In this document: positions 14,423 through 19,505 of the stretch, piece after piece
How the letters are laid out: each line of letters starts with the position of its first letter
How positions within the stretch are numbered: position 1 is the first letter of the stretch
IMG/VR virus record: IMGVR_UViG_3300042507_000308
Coordinates: 1-20,250 of that record
Origin: a virus
Reading direction: 5' to 3' (one strand)
DNA length: 20,250 nucleotides
Program-made: the position numbers and the translations under genes
Notes under the pieces: generated by a model
The model's database searches: none
Told to the model about the DNA's origin: nothing
Seen by the model: the letters and a program-made list of their open reading frames with translations, nothing else

Positions 14423-15399
14423 AATTTATCGTAAACCGCCAACCGAGTCAGGTTGTGCAGTTCCAAATTGTGGTAGGTGTTGCAATAGTCAAAGTTACTC
14501 CGTCCCATAGATTGTCTCACCGAGTGACCAGCGTGAATCAGTTTTTCAATGGATGCTTTCCAATTGTTCTTGTTGGTGAATATCACTCCATCGTTTGATG
14601 TGTGGTACAGGTAAGGGAACACCGCAGAGCAGATGATAGGGATGCTATACGCTGCTGCCTCCACAATCTTCAACTCACTCTTGCATTGATTGAAGTGGTT
14701 GTCCTGAAGGGGTGCAAGTACGAAGTCAAAGTGCTTGTAAACTTCACCATATTCCCACACGCTTGTGCCTTCTACAATCTTGGCTTTTGGAATCAGTTTG
14801 ACGATGTTGTTCCAGTGTTCACTCGGAGTGTAACCCACGATGTAGAACTCCACATCCATAGCATTGATGTCATCAGCGATGAGCTTCAAGTCCTCCTCGT
14901 GTGTGATTCCTCCAACCCATCCAATCTTCACCGTCTCATTTTTCTCCTTAATTTGCGACCATTGGTTGTGTGTTAAGTCAAGGCAGTTCGGCACGACATA
15001 CACCTTCTCGTTGATTGTGCGTATCTCTTTTGCCAACATCGGAGTGGTGGTGATGACTGCATCCGCATAGTGGATGGCATCCTTGATGGCGTTCTTGATT
15101 CCTTTCCTGTATGCCCAATAAGCCGGGTTGTATTTTGGGAGTACCCAATAGTCATCCACATCTATCACATAGGGTTTCCCGGCATCAGCGATCCGCTTCA
15201 GCACATCATAGTGATATTTGCCCAACCATCGTGAGAACACAATCACATCGTACAACTTGAAGTCAACGGTCATCCATTCCTCTTGGGATTGGCAGACATC
15301 AATTGTCGCTTGTCCGTCCAACTGCAAACGAAGGTGCGGAGTGTAGATGCGGTGATAAACCACACCATTCATCCCATCGGTTAATATCAGGATTCTCAT
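14413..15399 (-). CDS. GT4-like glycosyltransferase
   Basis: This 328-residue protein begins MRILILTDGMNGVVYHRIY, a Rossmann-like N-terminal domain with VIDVDDYWVLP (78-88). The second domain has VKIGWVGGITHEEDL (about 157-171), and FDFVLAPLQDNHFNQCKSEL then KIVEAAAYSIPII (224-256), the nucleotide-sugar binding E-x7-E region of GT-B fold, GT4-type enzymes. It presumably transfers a sugar from a nucleotide donor; the acceptor is unknown. Candidates are phage DNA bases, virion proteins or host surface glycans. It lies between the small-terminase candidate and the large terminase, an unusual place, and is coupled to the upstream gene by ATGA. No signal or membrane segment is seen, so it is cytoplasmic. 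Confidence 0.88.
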   Translation of the reverse strand: MRILILTDGMNGVVYHRIYTPHLRLQLDGQATIDVCQSQEEWMTVDFKLYDVIVFSRWLGKYHYDVLKRIADAGKPYVIDVDDYWVLPKYNPAYWAYRKGIKNAIKDAIHYADAVITTTPMLAKEIRTINEKVYVVPNCLDLTHNQWSQIKEKNETVKIGWVGGITHEEDLKLIADDINAMDVEFYIVGYTPSEHWNNIVKLIPKAKIVEGTSVWEYGEVYKHFDFVLAPLQDNHFNQCKSELKIVEAAAYSIPIICSAVFPYLYHTSNDGVIFTNKNNWKASIEKLIHAGHSVRQSMGRSNFDYCNTYHNLELHNLTRLAVYDKLCK

Positions 15400-15581
15400 T
15401 CGTTTGGCAAAATTGGTATAGGCATCCAGTACACCACCTCAAGCAACCGGTTAGTGTGTTCGTCAATCCACATCTCGTCAATGTAACGAGCGAGAGTGAA
15501 CTCACCTTGATTGGTGTGAACCAACTTCAGCTCATCGTCAATGGGTGGATAAACATCCAACCCTCTCCAAGTTTTTTTCAT
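15396..15581 (-). CDS. Very small phage protein, DUF551-like end
   Basis: This 61-residue protein is coupled by ATGA at both ends. It ends with YWMPIPILPNE, resembling the Trp-Met-Pro-Leu-Pro motif of DUF551, which occurs in many phage genomes without a known function. The middle is acidic, with IDEMWIDEHTN. Nothing more can be said. The match is short and could be coincidental. Confidence 0.62.
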   Translation of the reverse strand: MKKTWRGLDVYPPIDDELKLVHTNQGEFTLARYIDEMWIDEHTNRLLEVVYWMPIPILPNE

Positions 15582-15781
15582 CGTGGCTTGGGAACTGAAA
15601 GTGCGTGTGTGGCTTTGCTCTTCTCGTGTGGTGCTTTCATCTTGTTGCAGTTCACACGGACATCACCGTATTGATTGACTACCAGTTCACCACTCTTGAT
15701 GGCTTCGTTTAATTTGTTAATGTTGATTGATAGGTTGAGTCCGTACTCATTCTCCCATCCGTTACCGAGATATGTTGTCAT
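15578..15781 (-). CDS. Small hypothetical phage protein
   Basis: This 67-residue protein begins MTTYLGNGWENEYGLNLSIN and ends with a basic tail (KMKAPHEKSKATHALSVPKPR). The N-terminal YLGNGWE with a strand-forming LNLSININKL resembles small proteins that I have seen in Bacteroidota phage packaging or replication regions, but there is no named family. It overlaps the small-terminase candidate by 20 bases and shares ATGA with the next gene. A nucleic-acid-binding role is possible given the basic tail. Confidence 0.66.
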   Translation of the reverse strand: MTTYLGNGWENEYGLNLSININKLNEAIKSGELVVNQYGDVRVNCNKMKAPHEKSKATHALSVPKPR

Positions 15782-16151
15782 TGTCTAAATTCAAAGTTAT
15801 TGTGAAATTCTTGGATTCTATTGTTTGGTCAATTGTTTCTTTTGGTTTGCCCTGTGAGCGTGTGAGTAACATCTCCAAGTTGAAGAGTGAGTTCTTGTCG
15901 TGGGATTTCAACAAAGCACCAGCAATGATTCTCTCAAGGATGGTGAACTCATCTCCCTTGTCAATCTTCTCAAGGTCTTTGCGTGACATCGTGAGCATCG
16001 TGTTAACGGTGTCCTCAACTTGACTCTTGTGATACCCAATCTCCTTGAGTTGTGTAATCAATTTCTTTGGTCTGCCGTGCGGATTTAGGACTTCTCCTTT
16101 CTCCGGTCTTGTCAAACTTCCTCCGTGTGGTTGCTTCTCTTGTGTTGCCAT
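15762..16151 (-). CDS. Small terminase-like protein with DUF5681-type motif
   Basis: This 129-residue protein contains EVLNPHGRPKK at about 20-30, the NPxGRPKG-like signature of DUF5681, found in DNA-packaging genes upstream of large terminases. The rest is helical (KSQVEDTVNTMLTMSRKDLE, then EFTILERIIAGALLKS) and ends in an acidic, Asn-rich tail. Its position upstream of the large terminase, with the glycosyltransferase and two tiny genes in between, supports a role in DNA recognition for packaging. It begins nine bases after the homing-endonuclease-like gene. An independent DNA-binding function is the alternative. Confidence 0.66.
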   Translation of the reverse strand: MATQEKQPHGGSLTRPEKGEVLNPHGRPKKLITQLKEIGYHKSQVEDTVNTMLTMSRKDLEKIDKGDEFTILERIIAGALLKSHDKNSLFNLEMLLTRSQGKPKETIDQTIESKNFTITLNLDNDNISR

Positions 16152-16160
16152 TGTCCCGAA

Positions 16161-16502
16161 TTATCCCCGAATTAATTTGCTTCTATGCCAAAGGTTGTTG
16201 TCAATTGCGTGACGGACATTTTCTTTAGGAGTCACCCACTCAAGATTACAAATGCGGTTGTCAGTTTTGATTCCGTTGATGTGATTAATTTGCGATTTGT
16301 TCAAGGGATTTGGAATGAACTCTTCAGCAATTAACCTATGGTGCATTTTGAAATATCTCTTGCCGTCTAAATACAGGCAAATTTGAATATATCCTTTGGT
16401 ATCTTTTTGCCCTTCAATTTTACGAAGTCCGTTTTTGTTTAAGCGATAGACATCACCATTGACATCCATTGCGTATTGCGGAAAGTTTTTGAATTGTTTC
16501 AT
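16161..16502 (-). CDS. Homing-type HNH endonuclease (NUMOD4/HNH_3-like)
   Basis: The chosen start is ATG 16502 in the ATGA with the upstream HNH gene, giving 113 residues; a longer frame up to 16586 runs out of phase through that gene's Cys-rich domain. The N-terminal FPQYAMDVNGDVYRL is the NUMOD4-like entry, followed by GYIQICLYLDGKRYFKMHHR, LIAEEFIPNP, INHINGIKTDNRICNLEWVT and PKENVRHA. His54/His55, His74, Asn76 and the NLEW motif are the HNH elements. Such enzymes nick DNA and are often mobile within phage genomes. As it is not inside a visible intron or split gene, it is probably free-standing. Confidence 0.88.
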   Translation of the reverse strand: MKQFKNFPQYAMDVNGDVYRLNKNGLRKIEGQKDTKGYIQICLYLDGKRYFKMHHRLIAEEFIPNPLNKSQINHINGIKTDNRICNLEWVTPKENVRHAIDNNLWHRSKLIRG

Positions 16503-16750
16503 CGTTGTAGTTTCTCTGCGTGTTTGCATTTCAAGAACTCCTTGAATTGCTTTTGATCCCCAAACTTGGTGTGACAGGCACGGCACAATGCTTGGAGATT
16601 TTCTATGTTGTCGGCTTCCTTGCTCCCTCCCATTCCTCTTGCTTCAATATGATGGATGTCAACCGCAGTTGTCCCACATACCTCGCAAGGGATGAAGTCA
16701 CTTATGTCATAGCCGAAGTGATTTAGGTAGGTCAAAGTGTGTTTCTTCAT
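16499..16750 (-). CDS. HNH endonuclease
   Basis: With start ATG 16750 in an ATGA junction the protein has 83 residues. It contains two CxxC pairs around an HNH core: CEVC (22-25), IHHIEARGMGGSKEADNIEN (32-51) and CRACH (56-60). The first His pair and the later Asn and His are candidate catalytic and metal-binding residues; the Cys pairs bind a structural zinc. In many phages a small HNH protein next to terminase genes supports packaging-site cleavage, and this copy lies within two genes of the small-terminase candidate. A restriction-like or mobile role is also possible. Confidence 0.9.
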   Translation of the reverse strand: MKKHTLTYLNHFGYDISDFIPCEVCGTTAVDIHHIEARGMGGSKEADNIENLQALCRACHTKFGDQKQFKEFLKCKHAEKLQR

Positions 16751-17325
16751 TTGGTAAATAGTAATGACCAAGATGTCGGGAGTGAGATTGCACGGTCAAA
16801 CTTGAATCCGCACTTCTCAAATAGTTCAACCCATTGTTCCTGGCTCTTGATGTTTATGTGTCCCCACTTCTCGTCAAAGTCCGTCTTGTCGGGTGTGCTG
16901 GAGAAATGAAAGTATTTACATTTTAAGTTGGTGAGAAAGGGGATGAGCTTCTCGTCAGGTATATGCTCCATTACTTCAATAGACGCTACCAAATCAAATG
17001 TTTTCCATTGTTGGGTAGTGAAGTCCTTGATGAATACTTGAAGGGTTGAGTTGTCGTTTCTTGTGATTTTGCGTGTGACATACTCTCCGTGTATTTTGGA
17101 TAGGTCAACATAGGTGCATTCCACATTGTGTTCCAACATTGCTTGAGTGTATGCTCCGACTCCACCTCCACAATCAAGGAAGGTCTTTGCTCCAGTGATT
17201 TCCAATATCTCCTTTGCGGTTGACTTAAATAGTTCCGTGTAAGTTTGATTGTCCAAATCAACTCCGATGCTCAACTCGTGGTCAAAGCATTCCTTGTCCG
17301 TCATTGTCCCGTTGAATGCGTTCAT
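16747..17325 (-). CDS. Class I SAM-dependent methyltransferase
   Basis: This 192-residue protein has motif I FLDCGGGVGAYTQ (49-61) for SAM binding, acidic YVDLS at strand 2 (72-76) and a post-motif DLVASIEVMEHIPDEKL (111-127), the pattern of Methyltransf_11/23-type small-molecule methyltransferases. It ends with FHFSSTP, then WGHINIKSQEQW, as in phage and O-antigen methyltransferases. It lacks the (D/N)PPY motif of N6-adenine enzymes and the PCQ of C5 enzymes, so DNA-base methylation is not indicated. Substrate is unknown. The glycosyltransferase four genes downstream could provide a sugar substrate. It is coupled by ATGA to both neighbours. Confidence 0.88.
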   Translation of the reverse strand: MNAFNGTMTDKECFDHELSIGVDLDNQTYTELFKSTAKEILEITGAKTFLDCGGGVGAYTQAMLEHNVECTYVDLSKIHGEYVTRKITRNDNSTLQVFIKDFTTQQWKTFDLVASIEVMEHIPDEKLIPFLTNLKCKYFHFSSTPDKTDFDEKWGHINIKSQEQWVELFEKCGFKFDRAISLPTSWSLLFTK

Positions 17326-17546
17326 CTCATTTCCAAATTCTCTTCACTCAATATGCGATGGAGTGCATCTCTTGCGTCTTGATAGGCGTTGATGGATTCT
17401 TCGGATGCGTCATCAGGTGCATACTTTATCTTCGTCCTCAAGAATTGATCCAGTTGCCACATAGCGTGTCCCCACTTCCATCCGTTTGTCGCATCTTCAA
17501 ACTCCTCTTGTTCTTCAGGGAGATTGAACTCAATCGTTGCTTTCAT
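17322..17546 (-). CDS. Small acidic phage protein, conserved type
   Basis: The preferred start is ATG 17546 (MKATIEFNLPEEQEEFEDA), giving 74 residues; the frame is open further upstream. I recall proteins of this kind with an MKATIEFNLPEE-like start and a WxLDQFLRTKIKYA centre in many phages and prophages; the function is unknown. It is helical and acidic. It overlaps the upstream gene by 17 bases and shares ATGA with the methyltransferase gene. No membrane or catalytic feature is visible. Confidence 0.7.
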   Translation of the reverse strand: MKATIEFNLPEEQEEFEDATNGWKWGHAMWQLDQFLRTKIKYAPDDASEESINAYQDARDALHRILSEENLEMR

Positions 17547-17808
17547 TTTTTCTTCTGCGTTTTGGTTTCTGCTCATCGTCCGCAAGTTGTGCTTTGGTGA
17601 TGGCTTCTTGTTGTTGGTTTGCCCAAATTAAAAGTGAATGCAAGGCTTCGGTTATACAGGTACTGCAATTCGGCAAGTTCCTTCCGAAGATTTCACGGTG
17701 GACATTGTTCAGGATTGCCCCTTGTTCTGGTGTTGGGTTGAACACTTGTGTTTTCTTCCAGTTGTCGTATAACGGTTGGAGTGATAGTATAAATTCAATG
17801 TTGCTCAT
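17530..17808 (-). CDS. Small phage protein with CxxC and basic C-terminus
   Basis: Starting at ATG 17808, which overlaps the upstream stop as ATGA, the product has 92 residues. It contains PTPEQGAILNNVHREIFGRN, a CSTC motif at about 55-58, then helix EALHSLLIWANQQQ and a basic tail QKPKRRRKNESND. The shape suggests a small DNA-associated protein, but no family name can be given. An alternative upstream start (17844) would overlap the preceding gene more. Confidence 0.7.
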   Translation of the reverse strand: MSNIEFILSLQPLYDNWKKTQVFNPTPEQGAILNNVHREIFGRNLPNCSTCITEALHSLLIWANQQQEAITKAQLADDEQKPKRRRKNESND

Positions 17809-17840
17809 AGTTTTTCTATTTCTTGTTTTACTTCTTTCCA
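17805..17840. repeat. Direct repeat copy A at paralogue end
   Basis: This 36-base segment spans the end of paralogue 2 and the start of the next gene. It is identical to 18026-18061 at 34 of 36 positions, starting TCATAGTTTTTCTATTTCTT. The repeat covers the codons for the shared IEKL terminus and the ATGA junction. Confidence 0.85.
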
Positions 17841-18029
17841 CCAATCAAAATACTCGGAATGAAAATCATCCCATATTTCTTTTTTAATCAATAAAATCTC
17901 ATCAACTGCAATCAATGCACATTGTTTAGCGTCAAAAAAAGAATCTTTCCAACCTTTAGTTTCACTAAAACATCTTGTATTAAAACTAAATTTTTTTATT
18001 AATTCTTGTGCTTTTTCTTTTGGTGTCAT
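17805..18029 (-). CDS. Small phage protein, tandem paralogue 2
   Basis: This 74-residue protein starts MTPKEKAQELIKKFSF and continues through AKQCALIAVDEIL to EVKQEIEKL. It is a paralogue of the adjacent 62-residue gene: the starts are MTPQEKAKEL and MTPKEKAQEL, the centres QCALIMCDELL and QCALIAVDEIL, and the ends EVKKEIEKL and EVKQEIEKL. Such small proteins are common in Bacteroidota phages, often repeated. The function is unknown. It is coupled by ATGA to both neighbours. Confidence 0.75.
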   Translation of the reverse strand: MTPKEKAQELIKKFSFNTRCFSETKGWKDSFFDAKQCALIAVDEILLIKKEIWDDFHSEYFDWWKEVKQEIEKL

Positions 18030-18061
18030 AGTTTTTCTATTTCTTTTTTTACTTCATTCCA
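18026..18061. repeat. Direct repeat copy B at paralogue end
   Basis: This is the partner of 17805-17840, located 221 bases away at the end of paralogue 1 and the beginning of paralogue 2. The near-identity at DNA level indicates a tandem duplication or later gene conversion. Confidence 0.85.
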
Positions 18062-18214
18062 AAAATATGATTCGCCCGTACTGATTAAAAATGTTGAGTT
18101 ACATAACAATTCATCGCACATAATCAATGCACATTGAATCCCTTCGTTTCTTTGTTGCAATCCTACCACTGTAAATTTGTCAACGAGTTCTTTCGCTTTC
18201 TCTTGTGGTGTCAT
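18026..18214 (-). CDS. Small phage protein, tandem paralogue 1
   Basis: The true start is probably ATG 18214 (MTPQEKAKELVDKF), giving 62 residues; the open frame further upstream reads a hydrophobic stretch that overlaps the membrane gene in another frame. It shares starting, central and terminal motifs with the following gene and has a shorter, more divergent middle. The ATGA at 18211-18214 couples it to the membrane-protein gene. Function unknown. Confidence 0.75.
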   Translation of the reverse strand: MTPQEKAKELVDKFTVVGLQQRNEGIQCALIMCDELLCNSTFLISTGESYFWNEVKKEIEKL

Positions 18215-18465
18215 AGTTTTGTTTCTAATAGTGCTACAATCACAGTTGCGATGGATGCATAAAGTATCCCCACCCAACCGTATGTGTATAGGAAAAAGGA
18301 CAAGCCCAACCACCACGACAAGCAGAAAGCACAATCAAGTGGTTTCATTCGTTTCCATTTAGAATAATCGCTTCCGTACAGATAGCGTTTTAATAGATCG
18401 GCTGGTTTGCCAAAGTTTACGATGATGATTGCTAAACAAGCAATCCCAATTATTTCTGTGTGCAT
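18211..18465 (-). CDS. Small membrane protein with CxxCxxW motif
   Basis: This 84-residue protein has hydrophobic segments at about 4-18 and 50-82 and a central motif PLDCAFCLSWWLG at about 42-54, resembling the DUF1360-type phage membrane proteins with a conserved Cys pair. It is likely an inner-membrane protein with two or three spans. Function is unknown; superinfection exclusion or holin-like roles are possible guesses. It overlaps the sigma-like gene by 16 bases and shares ATGA with the next gene. Confidence 0.75.
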   Translation of the reverse strand: MHTEIIGIACLAIIIVNFGKPADLLKRYLYGSDYSKWKRMKPLDCAFCLSWWLGLSFFLYTYGWVGILYASIATVIVALLETKL

Positions 18466-18959
18466 CTTTCTTTCATTAGTTTAATTACTCGCAGTACTTC
18501 ACGAACCGAGATATCTGTCTTTCTATGGATCGCCCTTGCAGACATTCCTGAACACCACATCTTGAATAGTTCCTTCTCATAAAAATATGCTGACTCGGTT
18601 ACTTGGTTTATTTTGTTGATTCGTTCAAGTTCAATTGTTTCTTCTTCCTCTCTCTCAAGGAGTAGGTCAGGTTCTTCAGCGAAGTCAAGCTCATAGACAT
18701 CGTACTGGTCATATATGCGAGAGTTACCGAAGGGATGCCGGTTGCCGTTGATAGCCAAATAAAGGAGACGGATTGACCAAAACTGGATGTATCCGTCCCT
18801 GTATATTTTCTCAATTTGCTCATCAGGTTTCTCAAGTAAAGTCAAAAAGTAGAATTGATACAACTCCCTTGCCAACTCTCTATCTTTGGCGATATTCCTC
18901 GTGGCTTGGGTTAGCCAATCAGCTTTGGAAAGTTCCAATATGATGTCGGCTTTGTTCAA
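18450..18959 (-). CDS. Sigma-factor-like or HTH transcription regulator
   Basis: This 169-residue protein has a helical N-terminal part (about 10-75, with IAKDRELARELYQFYFLTLL and FWSIRLLYLAINGN) reminiscent of sigma region 2, an acidic linker (95-112) and a C-terminal helix-turn-helix (about 128-165, KELFKMWCSGMSARAIHRKT then VREVLRVIKLM). This architecture is typical of short sigma-70-like phage regulators. The reading frame begins at TTG 18959, with an in-frame stop only three codons upstream, so no longer form exists. A perfect -7 box, TATATTTG, lies about 20 bases upstream. It may direct phage transcription or act as a packaging HTH protein. Assignment as a true sigma factor is uncertain. 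Confidence 0.65.
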   Translation of the reverse strand: MNKADIILELSKADWLTQATRNIAKDRELARELYQFYFLTLLEKPDEQIEKIYRDGYIQFWSIRLLYLAINGNRHPFGNSRIYDQYDVYELDFAEEPDLLLEREEEETIELERINKINQVTESAYFYEKELFKMWCSGMSARAIHRKTDISVREVLRVIKLMKERCTQK

Positions 18960-18977
18960 ATTTTCTTTTCAATACTA

Positions 18978-18985
18978 CAAATATA
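18978..18985 (-). promoter_or_regulatory. Candidate promoter -7 box for the sigma-like gene operon
   Basis: The minus strand reads TATATTTG in the 48-base gap between the DnaA-like gene and the sigma-like gene, an exact match to TAnnTTTG. It would start transcription about 12 bases before the TTG start codon. No TTG or TTTG is present at the usual -33 distance, which lowers confidence. Confidence 0.4.
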
Positions 18986-19007
18986 ACCATCTTTTTCGTA
19001 TTTTTTC

Positions 19008-19505
19008 TTACACCTCAACAACTCCTCCTCCGTCTTGTAGATGGAGATGCTCTGCGTGAGTCCTTTCTTGCAAGTAATCACCCAATAGGGCAAGTGCTTT
19101 CGTATAATGTTGACTTGTGATTCGGTCATATTGGATTAGGTCGGTGTAAACATTGGCGGAGTTAATGATAGATGAGTGATCCCGATGAAGGATGTTGCCA
19201 ACACCAGCGAAGGTCATCTTCAAATGCTTCCTACATAAATAGCAAAATAGATGCCGTGCATAGGAGATGTGTTGTTTGCGGTTGTGAGAAACGATTTGGT
19301 CAGGTGTCACATCGTAAACTTGACAAGCCACTCGCATTGCATCCGTCCAGTCCGCTTCTATGTCGTTAATGTCGCAGCGTGGTCGGAGTATTTCGTTCTT
19401 CAATCTTTTGACCTCCTGTGCGTGAGAAGTGTGAAGTTGCTGAATCGTCAATCTCAATCTGCGAATCTCTTGCTTTAGGTTGTGGGTTACTTGGTATTGG
19501 TTCAT
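19008..19505 (-). CDS. DnaA domain IV-only protein with coiled-coil N-terminus
   Basis: Starting at ATG 19505, which shares ATGA with the methyltransferase stop, the protein has 165 residues. The frame is open to 19589, but those residues merely read the methyltransferase's conserved end out of frame. A basic coiled coil at about 8-40 precedes a domain at 55-125 matching DnaA domain IV: VACQVYDVTPDQIVSHNRKQ, then ISYARHLFCYLCRK and the signature HRDHSSIINS (107-116), which in DnaA contacts the DnaA box. The AAA+ ATPase domain is absent. It could mark the phage origin, hijack DnaA boxes or regulate transcription; the first is the family-based expectation. Confidence 0.85.
   Translation of the reverse strand: MNQYQVTHNLKQEIRRLRLTIQQLHTSHAQEVKRLKNEILRPRCDINDIEADWTDAMRVACQVYDVTPDQIVSHNRKQHISYARHLFCYLCRKHLKMTFAGVGNILHRDHSSIINSANVYTDLIQYDRITSQHYTKALALLGDYLQERTHAEHLHLQDGGGVVEV

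Noticed and set aside
16503-16586. Longer start of the homing-type HNH protein (MPCLSHQVWGS)
   Set aside because: This part is the out-of-frame reading of the zinc-binding CRACH region of the upstream HNH gene. The ATG at 16502 starts at the family-typical N-terminus.
18215-18334. Extended N-terminus of paralogue 1 (MCFLLVVVVGLVLF)
   Set aside because: It reads the membrane-protein gene out of frame. The paralogue begins MTPKEKA at its own ATGA, which supports the short start.
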